Source: Azophilus sp026709365
GTDB taxonomy: Bacteria > Pseudomonadota > Gammaproteobacteria > Pseudomonadales > Azotimanducaceae
Direction of reading: 5' to 3'
Length of the DNA: 64,000 nt
Assembly (NCBI GenBank): GCA_965200175.1
Contig: OZ241345.1
Coordinates: forward strand, 620,001-684,000
Under the pieces are notes generated by a model. That model saw only the letters and a list, made by a program, of their open reading frames with translations. It did no database searches and was not told the DNA's origin. A program made the position numbers and the translations under genes. This document shows, piece after piece, positions 48,201 through 56,387 of the stretch (its first letter is position 1; each line of letters opens with the position of its first letter).

Positions 48201-50849
48201 GTCCTGGTCCAGTCTTGCGGGACCGCCGCCGTGCCGCACGTGATAGTCCGCGCCGGGCGTCGCAGTGCCGGTGAAGCACAGCCGGAATCCCCACGCATTC
48301 GGTATGTGCAAGCCACTGCGATCCGGCGTGTAGGCGATCCGGTGGACAGTGAGGACTCTCTGTTCGCCTTCGGGCAGCACCGGCCCCGAGGCAGCGCCCT
48401 GCCGAGGCGAAAACACGACGAAGTCGCGGTCATCAACAACGGCGTCGGCTGTGATCGTCAGACTGAAAGCACGGGCGGTCGGGTGCGGACTTGCGCCGCC
48501 GCCGACATTGGTGGCGAGGCCCGTCCGGCCGAAGCCATTGGCGCCAGCCCCGTCCGGGCCCAATTCCACCCGCAGCGTTTTGCCGCCGCTACCCGCCGCC
48601 GCAGTCAGCAACAAGGTTGCCGTGCGCGCGCCGGCACCGGTGAAAGTGACTTGCGGCGTGGCCGTGCTCCGTCCGCCAAGCGAGACGCCGGCATTGAGGC
48701 CTTGCCCGGGATCGAGGGCCAGGCTCCAGTCGCCGGCGACCACATTGACGCCGGACAGGGCGAGCGGCACGTCGATGGTCTCGTCCGCAGCCAGCACACG
48801 GCCGAGCGTGACCGTGAACGCCGCCGTTTCGCCCTCGAACAGGGTGCCGCCGCCGGCCAGTGACACGATCGTCGGATCGTTGTCGCGCACGGTGAGGGTG
48901 ATCGAACTCGGCGTGCCGAGGGTGTAGCCGGAACCGGCGCCGATGCCGGTGGTGATCGACCAGTCCGGCTCGTCCTGATTGTTGTCGGTTGCGGTGACGG
49001 TGTAGCTGTTGACGACCCTGCCGCCGGCGATGGTCGTGGCCGAGGCGCTCACGCTGCCGCCTGCGGACACCGTGGGCTGGCCATGGTCGATCGAGCCGTC
49101 AACGGGAATGCTGGAGGTGACGACGATGGTGGCGGCGGCGCTCTCGTTGACGCCAACCATCCCGTTCTGCGCCGATACCGTCAGCTCGGGCGTGTCGTCG
49201 TCGGTCACCGTCACCGTCACCCGGGGGCCGGAGATGCCATCGTAGCCGGCGTCGCTCGAAGCCGCCGTGTGGGTGATGACCGAGCTGCGTTGGTTGTTGG
49301 CGTCGTCGCGGCTGTTGTCGTAGCCGGTGACCGTGATGGTTTGCGCCACGTTCCACGCGCCGGCGCCGCTCGGGGTGAAGGTGAGCGTCTGGGTTCCGCC
49401 CGCCGATCCGCCCGCCTTGTTCACGGTGGCGGCGTTGGCGGTGGCCGAGCTGACCGTGAGCGTGACGTTGTGGCTGGGCTGGGTGGCAAGTTGGACGGTA
49501 TAGGTGCTGCTGCCGCCGTTTTCACCCACCGATGCCGAGATGTCGCTGCCGGAGCCGTTGATTAGCACGCCGGGCACATCGTCGTCGTTGACCGTCACGC
49601 TCGCCGAGCCTTGGGCGCCCACCGTGTAGCCGGTGCCGGCCGTCAGCGTCACCGTGACGACGCCGTTGGGCTCGTCCACGTTGTCGTCCACGGTCGCGAC
49701 GCGGTAGGCCACCGAGGCCTGTCCCGCGGCGATCGTCACGGTGTCCGCACCTTCGTCCCGCGACGCCACGAAGTCGCTGCCCGCCGCATCCGCCAGTGTG
49801 AGGCTCACCGACAGCGCCGCCGTCGTGAGGCCGGCGCGGGTCACCGTGAAGCTCGCCGCCGTGCCCTCCGTCACCTGCGATGCACCGCGGGCAATCGTGA
49901 CAACCGGCAAATCGTCGTCGTTGACCGTCACGGTGGCCGAGGCCGAGGTGCCCACCGTGTAGCCGGTGCCCGCCGCCACTGTCACGGTCACTACGCCGTT
50001 GGGTTCGTCGGTTGCATCGTCCACCGTCGATACGGAATAGACTGACGAGGCGGAACCGGAAGGAATGGAGAACGTCTTGCTGCCCTCGTTGCTTGAGGTC
50101 ACGAAATTCCGCCCGCCCGTGCTGTCCTCGGAGACCGATAGCTGCACCGCCAACGCCGCCGTGGTCGCGCCCGTGCGGCTGACGGTGAAGCGGGCCGCCG
50201 AACCTTCGGTGACCGGCGAGGCGACGCGGGCGATGGTGACCGTGGGGAGGGTGACCGCCGAGCCGTTGATGCGCAGCTTGAGGCTGGAGCGCACCAGATT
50301 GTTGGTCCAGGCGGCGTCGGCCACGTTCTGCCGAAACCGATGCAGGTCGGCGATGCTCCAGCCGCTGGCGCCGCCGCTGTCCTCGCTCATTGAGGTGGTG
50401 ACCCGCCAAGTGGCGAAGTTGCTGCCGGAGTCGCCCGTGACGTCGAGGACGACGAAATACGACGTGCTGGCCGCAAGGGCGATGCCGGCGCCTGCCGCCA
50501 TGAACGTCAGCACCCTGTCGGTGGTGAACGCAGTGTAGGCGGGATTCCCCAATGTGCCCACCACGGTTCCCGGCGAGCCGCTGGCATTGGTGCGAATCGA
50601 CACCGAAAAGGGGAAGCCGGCGTCGAGTCGGCCGAATTCAATCTCGACGCTGTTCAGCCGGTAGCCCGCGCTGTTGCTGCCAGTGGTGAATTGCTGGGCG
50701 TGATCGAACACGCCAAGCAAGCTGGCAATGGGGCTGGCCGTGGCGAAGTCCGCTTGGCCCAGGTTGCTGACCAGCACCTGCTGCGCCAAGGCCCCTGCGG
50801 GCCAGCTCGACAGGAAGAGCAGCACGGCCAATCTCGGCAATCCACGCAT
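45207..50849 (-). CDS. Calx-beta repeat autotransporter-like outer membrane protein
   Basis: The 1,880-residue product begins with a signal peptide (MRGLPRLAVLLFLSSWPAGA, then LAQQ). Residues about 23-190 form a choice-of-anchor-R-like domain (VFDHAQQFTTGSNSAGYRLN). Repeated Calx-beta domains follow from about 198 onward, each with VTEGSAARFTVSRTG-like and DEPNGVVTVTVAAGTGY-like blocks ending TVTVNDDD. Further Calx-beta-type repeats lie near 1050-1150 and 1245-1360. The C-terminal 400 residues form a beta-barrel of autotransporter type, ending IQIEFAFQW with a terminal aromatic residue. It is probably a surface Ca-binding adhesin; no protease site is seen. The downstream spacer separates it from ahcY. 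Confidence 0.82.
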   Translation of the reverse strand: MRGLPRLAVLLFLSSWPAGALAQQVLVSNLGQADFATASPIASLLGVFDHAQQFTTGSNSAGYRLNSVEIEFGRLDAGFPFSVSIRTNASGSPGTVVGTLGNPAYTAFTTDRVLTFMAAGAGIALAASTSYFVVLDVTGDSGSNFATWRVTTSMSEDSGGASGWSIADLHRFRQNVADAAWTNNLVRSSLKLRINGSAVTLPTVTIARVASPVTEGSAARFTVSRTGATTAALAVQLSVSEDSTGGRNFVTSSNEGSKTFSIPSGSASSVYSVSTVDDATDEPNGVVTVTVAAGTGYTVGTSASATVTVNDDDLPVVTIARGASQVTEGTAASFTVTRAGLTTAALSVSLTLADAAGSDFVASRDEGADTVTIAAGQASVAYRVATVDDNVDEPNGVVTVTLTAGTGYTVGAQGSASVTVNDDDVPGVLINGSGSDISASVGENGGSSTYTVQLATQPSHNVTLTVSSATANAATVNKAGGSAGGTQTLTFTPSGAGAWNVAQTITVTGYDNSRDDANNQRSSVITHTAASSDAGYDGISGPRVTVTVTDDDTPELTVSAQNGMVGVNESAAATIVVTSSIPVDGSIDHGQPTVSAGGSVSASATTIAGGRVVNSYTVTATDNNQDEPDWSITTGIGAGSGYTLGTPSSITLTVRDNDPTIVSLAGGGTLFEGETAAFTVTLGRVLAADETIDVPLALSGVNVVAGDWSLALDPGQGLNAGVSLGGRSTATPQVTFTGAGARTATLLLTAAAGSGGKTLRVELGPDGAGANGFGRTGLATNVGGGASPHPTARAFSLTITADAVVDDRDFVVFSPRQGAASGPVLPEGEQRVLTVHRIAYTPDRSGLHIPNAWGFRLCFTGTATPGADYHVRHGGGPARLDQDGCTRANNAADGTAVPAALDRVPFYIALLHDDLDEAQESVIATLSRTFNTGVSGDGYSETRFTIEEPPLIDKVRHYTTEIARGWDHVLRWRRALHALSGGAEGEGPAMAAAEAQGYADQGWMRWVSVAAALTALEGAARSPQRSDAPPALPAISIAGGAAVTEGGDAAFTLRAVPAPATDLPITVTVSETGSFAAAGEVGARTVTVGASGTADFAVATDDDGTDEADGSVTATLNAGDGYALGQPSAQTVNILDDDEPAVACAATSASLVAKVRGYYELNRNRADRGYGENWLRVLIAFGAETHATLAPYTAAEARMGERLWSGWRPVREELERLEACNDLADEAAVGRTLSISDAAGSEGETLKFTITLSPPLPLGSAELVRVLVETRESSPVSARENSDYQHNRWWLTFSPGQTEQSYWIHALDDAHDDGGETFEMVLSRPVGASIADAVGVGTISNADPLPAAYLARFGRTVAEQALDGIAGRMQADRAPGMQGSFAGLALGASAGSGRASGQPATGGADAADNGAALAVADMARSLGVGASMPMQPGGASGPFGDRFGAGSADSGFGASPLQSRAMTMREVLLGSSFSLTGQADGSGGSLAFWGRTAQGGFNGAEGGNGTDISLDGTVTTGILGADYARGNWLVGLALTRSSSTGSYAAIGGVDPCSEAASEASCVGAAPVGDGKVAATLPAAVPYAALRVSERLKLWGAAGYGAGEVMLKTMGESHSAGTSWAMAATGMRGEVLRAPAGGPGLAVTSDALWVRTASEEARDFAASSSDVTRLRLGLEGSWRIALENGGALTPKLALGARHDGGDAETGFGIELGGGLAWSAPGLGLALDLEGRTLITHEDGAMRDRGFSASLAYDPAPDSALGLSLALRQELGGASSGGLSALLADGPLSQGNPGLGGGGAHAARWAMEAGFGLPILGGRFVGTPHLGHSASGGSRDWSLGWRLTPEAEPGAPDLSLGVLAMRREGGPAPADHGIQIEFAFQW

Positions 50850-51012
50850 CTGCCAAATCGCCTTAAGCGCAATGCATGACTGAGTTTCTCCTGATTGCCC
50901 GATCCCGTCGGGAGCGGAAAGCGCGTCGGCGAGCTTACCCTAATTTCGCATCGCGCCTATTGCCTCAAATCCAAACATCAGGCTAGCCTTGGCTCTTTTG
51001 GAGGGGAAAGCA

Positions 51013-51786
51013 ATGGGCATGCACGACTTGTTTCGACTCGACGGCAAGGTGGCGGTGGTCACTGGCGGCGGGCGCGGCATTGGCCGTGGGATTGCCTTGG
51101 CGTTTGCGGAGTGCGGCGCCGACGTGGCCGTCGTGGCGCGGCGTCAGCATGACCTGGACGCGGTCGCCAAGGAGATCGAGGAGCGGGGCCAAAGGGGGCT
51201 TGGCATCTCCGCCGACGTGATGGACTTCAGCGCCATCCCCAAGGCGCTCGATCAGGTGGTCGATGGCTTGGGGCGCCTCGACATCATGGTCAACAACGCC
51301 GGCGGCAACCTTGACCGCAAGATGCACGCGCTGCCCGAGATGTCCCTTGAGAAGTTTGATGAGCAGCTTACGCTCAACATGAAGACCAAGTGGTGGGGCT
51401 CGCAGCAGGCCGCCCAGCGCATGGCTGACGGGGGGCGCATCATCAACATCATCTCCATCGCCGCCCACAAGCCGTCGCCCGGGTTCGGCGTCTATTCGGC
51501 GGCCAACATGGGCATGATCAGCATGACCCGCACCTTGGCCGTGGAGCTGGCCCCCAAGGGCATCACCGTCAACTGCATCGCGCCCGGCATCATCGTCACC
51601 GAGATGCTGGTGGAGACCATGAACATCAGCGAGCAGGAGGCCATGGACAGCTTCGGCCCGGCCATTCCCCTGGGCCGCACCGGCCGGCCGGAGGACTGCG
51701 CCGCCGCCGCAGTGTTCTTCGCATCGCCCGCCGCCGAATGGACCACCGGCCAATTCCTCGACGTGGCGGGCGGACAGCCGAATTAA
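51013..51786 (+). CDS. Short-chain dehydrogenase/reductase
   Basis: The 257-residue classical SDR has the NAD(P) motif VVTGGGRGIGRGIALAFAE, MVNNAGGNLD, the catalytic Ser in INIISIAAH and YSAANMGMISMTRTLAVELA with the Tyr. At the lysine position of the usual YxxxK the residue is Met (YSAANM), a departure from the consensus. The C-terminal FASPAAEWTTGQFLDVAGGQ is the standard ending. ATG 51013 is preceded by GAGGGG. Substrate unknown. Confidence 0.88.
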   Translation: MGMHDLFRLDGKVAVVTGGGRGIGRGIALAFAECGADVAVVARRQHDLDAVAKEIEERGQRGLGISADVMDFSAIPKALDQVVDGLGRLDIMVNNAGGNLDRKMHALPEMSLEKFDEQLTLNMKTKWWGSQQAAQRMADGGRIINIISIAAHKPSPGFGVYSAANMGMISMTRTLAVELAPKGITVNCIAPGIIVTEMLVETMNISEQEAMDSFGPAIPLGRTGRPEDCAAAAVFFASPAAEWTTGQFLDVAGGQPN

Positions 51787-51883
51787 GTGCGGCCTTGACG
51801 GTCCATGCTCCACGGACTTATCAACAGCTTTCAGGTACGATTGCGCACTAACAAACCGAAGTCAACTTGCGGAGGATGACGCA

Positions 51884-52057
51884 ATGACGCCCGAAATGCT
51901 CACAATCATTGGCACTGGCGCGGCCTTGGCGGTTTTGATCGTGCCGGGCCAACGATCGATGCAGCGGGACATCGCCGATCTCCGCGAGCGCATGGCCCGC
52001 TTGGAGGGCCTATTCGAGGGCTTCACTGGCAGACAGCCGGAGCGCGCATCCAACTGA
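51884..52057 (+). CDS. Small membrane-anchored coiled-coil protein
   Basis: A 57-residue ORF has GGAGGA 8-13 bp before its ATG. The sequence MTPEMLTIIGTGAALAVLIV is a single membrane segment. It is followed by a heptad-like helix (SMQRDIADLRERMARLEGLF) and a short tail. The form is that of small inner-membrane proteins seen in many bacteria; the role is unknown. It lies between the SDR and ThuA-like genes, same strand. Confidence 0.7.
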   Translation: MTPEMLTIIGTGAALAVLIVPGQRSMQRDIADLRERMARLEGLFEGFTGRQPERASN

Positions 52058-52141
52058 CGAACAGCTTCGGCTTGGCCCACCGGCCCCTTTTTGTAAGCTT
52101 CAAGGCTCACCCGCGTACCGCTTAGGCCATAGACATTCGAC

Positions 52142-52951
52142 ATGGAAAGCGTCAACGTTCTCATCGTCAGCAAGGGCCACGACTACGACCACAACCGCTT
52201 TCTGGCCATGTTCGCGGACATGCCCGGCGTGACCGCCACCCTGGTTGAGCAGCCTGCCGCCCAAACGGTCCTGAGGCCCGAGCACGTCGGCGCCTACGAC
52301 AGCGTGCTGTTCTACGACATGTCCGGCATCCCCGGCATCGGCCTGCTGCACGACGGCGCGGGCGACACCGGCCTTCCCCCGGACGATTACCGCGCCAGCA
52401 TCGAAGCCCTCATCGAGCGCGGCGCCGGTTTGGTGCTGCTCAACCACGCCACCGTGTCCTGGCCCTCGTGGCCGCTGTGGCGGCGCATCTCCGGCTCCTC
52501 GTTCATGCTGCAGTCCGGGGAGCTCGACGGCCAAACCGTGCCCGGCTCCGGGTACCGGGGCGGCCACGGCCCGCATCCCAACCCCACCTTGAAGCTGGTT
52601 CCCCAGTGCGAACACCCGGTGCTCAAGGGGCTGGAGGACGGCTTCGAGATCACCGACGAAATCTACTTGAAGACCGCGGGCTTCGAGCGGCGGGTAACCC
52701 CCCTGCTGCGCGGCGACTACCGCTTCATCGCCGAGAACTTCACGCCGCCTCCCCTGGCGCCGCCCGAGGAGCAGGCGAACTGGAATCACCCCCCCGGCAG
52801 CGACCTCATGGTCTGGGCACACACCGTGGAGGCCAGCCCGGTGGTGGCGTCCGACCTGGGCGACGGGCCTTCGGCCTTTGACAACCCGAACTTCAGGAAG
52901 CTGTTGGAAAACGCGCTGAAGTGGGTGGCGTCGCCGGAAGCGCGGGGCTAG
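52142..52951 (+). CDS. ThuA-like domain protein
   Basis: The 269-residue ThuA/glutamine-amidotransferase-like fold protein includes VNVLIVSKGHDYDHNRFLAM, YDSVLFYDMSG, IEALIERGAGLVLLNHATVS, then GPHPNPTLKLVPQCEHPVLK, and the late AHTVEASPVVASDLGDGPSA. ThuA proteins are linked to sugar (trehalose or gluconate-type) metabolism, but the reaction here is not known. ATG 52142 is the best start; it lies 84 bp after the small membrane protein. Confidence 0.8.
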   Translation: MESVNVLIVSKGHDYDHNRFLAMFADMPGVTATLVEQPAAQTVLRPEHVGAYDSVLFYDMSGIPGIGLLHDGAGDTGLPPDDYRASIEALIERGAGLVLLNHATVSWPSWPLWRRISGSSFMLQSGELDGQTVPGSGYRGGHGPHPNPTLKLVPQCEHPVLKGLEDGFEITDEIYLKTAGFERRVTPLLRGDYRFIAENFTPPPLAPPEEQANWNHPPGSDLMVWAHTVEASPVVASDLGDGPSAFDNPNFRKLLENALKWVASPEARG

Positions 52952-52985
52952 CTGAGAGCAACCTTGGAACCTTCCTGTCCAAGGC

Positions 52986-53876
52986 TCAGGGCGTGAGCGT
53001 CCGGGCAACGCGGAAGCCGATGAAGGCGCTGCGGCTGGCGGGGACGTACCTGCCGCGGAACGAGGAGTGGAGGTTCCTCGGGCCGGTGTCCCAGGAGCCG
53101 CCGCGCAAAACGCGCCCGGCACAGTCCCCGGAGGTCAGGGCGCTGCCATCCGCAGGCGCCCCCTCGTAGTCCGGCTTATGGCAGTCCTCAACCCACTCCC
53201 ATAGGTTCCCGTGCATGTCGTGAAGGCCCCACGGACTCGCCGCGAACGATCCCACCGGCGCCGTCGATTGGCCATCCCACTGGCTCCCGCACCCGGCGCA
53301 GTTGGCGCGGTTCACCCCAATCTCGTCGCCCCACCAATGCTTCGTCACCGTCCCCGAACGCGCCGCGTACTCCCACTCCGACTCGCTCGGCAGCCGATAC
53401 CCGTGACCGGTCCTCGACGACAGCCAGGACGCATAGGCCCGCGCGTCCTCCCAACTCACGTCGATCACCGGGCGGTCCCCACGGCCCCAACCCCGGTCGT
53501 CCGGCTGATGGCCGCCGCAGCCGCCCCCCGCCACGCAAGCCTCCCACTGCGCAAACGTCACTTCATGCGCGCCCATGGCGAACGGCTGCGCAATCGTCAC
53601 CCCATGCGCCGGAAACTCATCGGGAAAGCAGTCCCAGTTATTCGAGAGGCAGCCCATGCGGAAGCTCCCCGACGGCAGCACCACCATCTGCGGACACTCC
53701 GGGCAGTCGCGGAAGGCTTCGAAGGCGTTGCTGACGCCGATGAATTCCGCCGACTGCACTTGCATCCGGGCGGCTTCAGCAGACTCTTCCGGATCCTCGA
53801 CGGAGCCCTCCTCGGAACTCGGCCCGCAGGCAGCCAGCAAAAGAGCAAAAGCCGCCATCGTGATTGCCTTGCGCAC
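52986..53876 (-). CDS. Formylglycine-generating-enzyme-like (SUMF1) lipoprotein
   Basis: The 296-residue product starts at GTG 53876, with AGGAGG about 10 bp upstream. A signal ending LLLAAC gives a lipobox, so it is membrane-anchored at Cys about 19. The SUMF1/FGE-sulfatase fold is clear: VVLPSGSFRMG, HEVTFAQWEACV, PVIDVSWEDARAYASWLS, YRLPSESEWEYAARSG, WGLHDMHGNLWEWVEDC and VLRGGSWDTGPRNLHSSFRG. The catalytic Cys pair of true formylglycine enzymes is not clearly present; many relatives bind or modify other partners. It may instead act in cell-envelope signalling. Confidence 0.82.
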   Translation of the reverse strand: MRKAITMAAFALLLAACGPSSEEGSVEDPEESAEAARMQVQSAEFIGVSNAFEAFRDCPECPQMVVLPSGSFRMGCLSNNWDCFPDEFPAHGVTIAQPFAMGAHEVTFAQWEACVAGGGCGGHQPDDRGWGRGDRPVIDVSWEDARAYASWLSSRTGHGYRLPSESEWEYAARSGTVTKHWWGDEIGVNRANCAGCGSQWDGQSTAPVGSFAASPWGLHDMHGNLWEWVEDCHKPDYEGAPADGSALTSGDCAGRVLRGGSWDTGPRNLHSSFRGRYVPASRSAFIGFRVARTLTP

Positions 53877-54259
53877 CAGCTTTACGCCTCCTGATTGCTC
53901 CAGGCGCGAATGGACGCCCAGGATTGGTTGAAGGTTTCGAAGCATCGACCAACAGGCTCCCCGGCAGGCGGCGAGGAACCTGCCCATCCTTGATTGCCCG
54001 GCGGCACCATTCGCCGATGTGCCAATGGACGCAGATTCAAGCTGAGTGGGGTTATAGCTTACTGAGCAACATCCGGGCAAGTCATCGCGCCTCTCGCCCA
54101 GAGGGCGAGAGGCGGTTGGAGTTTCGCTGGCGCGAAACTCCGCGCCCGTCGCTTGGGCCAGACTCCGGTATGTATCTGAGCCCGCACAGTCATCCCTCGA
54201 TTGGCCGCCACGCGACGGTTCAAGTACTTCAGGAATTCACCCAATCGCTCCGTTCGGCT
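53877..54259. other. Spacer holding double-hairpin copy 3
   Basis: No gene is seen. The left part (53877-54080) is the SUMF1 gene's upstream region. The rest is the double-hairpin element (54088-54141) and a sequence like an IS481-type end (54176-54190). Confidence 0.6.
54088..54190 (-). repeat. Double-hairpin intergenic repeat, copy 3, with IS-like terminus
   Basis: On the minus strand, CTGTGCGGGCTCAGA (54190-54176) equals the left end of the IS481-like element, followed by TACATACCGGAGTCTGG. Next are GGAGTTTCGC, loop GCCA, GCGAAACTCC (54141-54118) and, a few bases on, a 12-bp stem CGCCTCTCGCCC with loop TCT and its complement (54114-54088). Confidence 0.7.
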
Positions 54260-55396
54260 TCAGCGCTCGGCATGGTCTAGGACGTAGGTCATCAGGCTGG
54301 GAATCCCCGGCCGCCAGCGGTCCTCGTCGCCGGGCGCCTTCCAGACGTAGCCCAAATCGGCCAAGCCGTCGCGGCGTTCATCCACGTCCAGGAAGGCGCC
54401 TTCGGGCCGCGGCGCAGCGGCTATGGCGGCATCCAATTCATGTTCCCGGAAGTGTACGCGGTTGCGAAAGGTTCGAGCCAGATGAGCCGCGATGCCGAGC
54501 AGCCCGCGGCGCTTCAACTCATCGCTTCGGTCCTCGTAGTAAGCCGACCGCTCAATGCCGAAGCGCGGCCCGGCCTGCGCGGCCAAGGCGGCATCGATTC
54601 CGTCCGCGCCGCTGGCATGCGCCACCTCCCACAAGGCGGCGCCAAGAAGCTGCAGGAAATACGGGTAGCATTGACTCTCCGCAACCACCTGCGCCAAGGC
54701 GGCGCCATCGAAGGTGATTGGCAACGCCTGCTCGGCCAGCGGGCGGGTTAAGGCTTCCGCGGCTGCGGGCGCGTCCAGCAAGCCGATGCCGATTTTCTCG
54801 CCTCGGCTCCAAAAGGTTGCCGACATGGTATTCAGGTGGCGGTGCAGGTCCGGGGTGCCTGCCATAACCAACAAAAAGGGCGCTTCCGCGCTCACCATTT
54901 GGCTGGCGTTGAGCAAGGCTTGGCCGACCTCCTTGGTCAAGGCGTGGGCTTCGTCAAGCAGCAAAACCAAGGGACGTTGCCGGCATCGTTCAATCAAAAG
55001 CTGCGTCAGCAAACTCGGGCTTCCACCGAGTTCCCAGCCCAGTCGTCCAATGCCTATGGAGAAGGACAGCTTGTCCGGTCGCAATGACCTGAAGCGGCGG
55101 GGAGGCACTAGGGCGGTGGCCAAGTCATCCAGGTTTCGCGCGACTGAGGGCGTCAGCCAAACTGGATCCAAACCTTCCGCGCTCGCCTCGACCTCCCCCA
55201 TGAACCAGCGCATCAGCGCCGTCTTGCCATTTCCCCTGGGGCCGCACAGGATCACGCCACGAGGCGCACCCCTTCCAACCCGCAAGTAGGCGAGCAAGCG
55301 CTGCAAGTTCCTCTGCTCGGCTTCCCTGCCCGCCAAATGGGGCGGCACCTGACCCCAGCCAGGCACGAAGGGATTGATGGTTAACCGCGGGGCCAT
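54260..55396 (-). CDS. AAA-family ATPase (ORC/Cdc6-type fold)
   Basis: The 378-residue AAA_16-like P-loop protein has Walker A VILCGPRGNGKTALMRWF (about 48-65), Walker B RPLVLLLDEAHALTKEVG (about 143) and sensor-1 region FLLVMAGTPDLHRHLN (about 174). The C-terminal 110 residues look like a winged helix (GLLGIAAHLARTFRNRVHFR). Such ATPases may load partners onto DNA or act in defence; no partner gene is adjacent. The start ATG follows only 45 bp after the xthA stop, on the same strand. Confidence 0.82.
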   Translation of the reverse strand: MAPRLTINPFVPGWGQVPPHLAGREAEQRNLQRLLAYLRVGRGAPRGVILCGPRGNGKTALMRWFMGEVEASAEGLDPVWLTPSVARNLDDLATALVPPRRFRSLRPDKLSFSIGIGRLGWELGGSPSLLTQLLIERCRQRPLVLLLDEAHALTKEVGQALLNASQMVSAEAPFLLVMAGTPDLHRHLNTMSATFWSRGEKIGIGLLDAPAAAEALTRPLAEQALPITFDGAALAQVVAESQCYPYFLQLLGAALWEVAHASGADGIDAALAAQAGPRFGIERSAYYEDRSDELKRRGLLGIAAHLARTFRNRVHFREHELDAAIAAAPRPEGAFLDVDERRDGLADLGYVWKAPGDEDRWRPGIPSLMTYVLDHAER

Positions 55397-55441
55397 GCTT
55401 CGAGAATAGCAGATAAGACCATGCGCGGCGCGGGTGGACGA

Positions 55442-56209
55442 CTAGGTGATGTCCACGCCCACCGGGCAGTGGTCGGAGCCGGTGGCCTGGGGCCAGATGA
55501 AGGCCCGCCGCACCCGTTTGTCCGCCGATGGCGAGGCCAGGACGTAGTCGATGCGCCAGCCGACGTTGCGTTCCCGGGCGCCGCCGAACTGCCGCCACCA
55601 AGTGTAGTGGCCGGGCGCATCGGGGTGGCGGGCGCGGAAGCTGTCCACCCAGCCGGCGTCCAGCCAGCGGCTGATCTCAGCCCGCTCCTCGGGCAGGAAG
55701 CCGCTGTTCCTCACATTGCCCTTGGGCCGGGCCAAGTCGATGGCCTCGTGGGCCGTGTTGTAGTCGCCGACGACGAACACCGGTCCCCGGCGGCGCAGAC
55801 GTTCAACGCGATCAAACACAGCGCGGCAGAAGTCGAGCTTGTAGCTTACCCGGCTGTTGTCCCGCTCCCGGCCGCTGCCCTTGGGGAAATAGACGCTCGC
55901 CACCACCAGACGGCCAAAGTGGGCGGCGATGAAGCGGCCCTCCACGTCAAAACGCGGCTCAAGCGCGGTTTCAATGCGATCCGGCGCCTTGCGGCTGTAC
56001 AGCGCCACGCCGCTGTAGCCCGGACGCTCCGCCGGGGCGAACGCCGCCTGCCAGCCCTGGGGCGCCCGCACGTCGGCGTCGAGCTGCTCGGGAAAGGCCC
56101 GCACCTCCTGCAAGGCTAGGACGTCAGCGCCGCAATCGGCCAAAAAGCCGCGAAACCCCTTGCGGGTGCAGGCCCGCAGGCCATTGACGTTCCAACTTAG
56201 GATCCGCAT
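55442..56209 (-). CDS. xthA: Exodeoxyribonuclease III
   Basis: The 255-residue EEP-fold AP endonuclease/3' exonuclease of base excision repair shows MRILSWNVNGLRACTRKGF, VLALQEVRAFPEQLD, GYSGVALYSRKAPD, VVASVYFPKGSG, VVGDYNTAHEAIDLA, WRIDYVLASPSADK and GSDHCPVGVDI. All catalytic positions (Asn, Glu, Asp-x-Asn, Asp-His) are present. ATG 56209 is the start; the longer upstream frame crosses an intergenic repeat. Confidence 0.95.
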   Translation of the reverse strand: MRILSWNVNGLRACTRKGFRGFLADCGADVLALQEVRAFPEQLDADVRAPQGWQAAFAPAERPGYSGVALYSRKAPDRIETALEPRFDVEGRFIAAHFGRLVVASVYFPKGSGRERDNSRVSYKLDFCRAVFDRVERLRRRGPVFVVGDYNTAHEAIDLARPKGNVRNSGFLPEERAEISRWLDAGWVDSFRARHPDAPGHYTWWRQFGGARERNVGWRIDYVLASPSADKRVRRAFIWPQATGSDHCPVGVDIT

Positions 56210-56218
56210 TCCGTGTAA

Positions 56219-56306
56219 TCTCAAAAACGTATCGGAATCTGATCGAATCGACTGGCGCGGAGTTTCGCGCAGGCGAAACCGCAACGCACCCGCCAAGCGG
56301 GTGCGC
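56219..56306 (+). repeat. Double-hairpin intergenic repeat, copy 4, with IS-like flank
   Basis: CTCAAAAACGTATCGGAATC (from 56220) resembles the IS481-like terminus (CTCAGAAACCTTTCGGAACT). The first hairpin is GGAGTTTCGC, loop GCAG, GCGAAACC (56259-56280). The second is GCACCCGC, loop CAA, GCGGGTGC (56286-56304). It lies between xthA and the small ORF at 56388. Confidence 0.65.
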
Positions 56307-56387
56307 ATTCGGGAATTCCCCAAACCGGAGCACTATACTGTCGCGGTTTCACAACACCTCCGAGAGGCTGTGGCAAGGAGAAGCATT

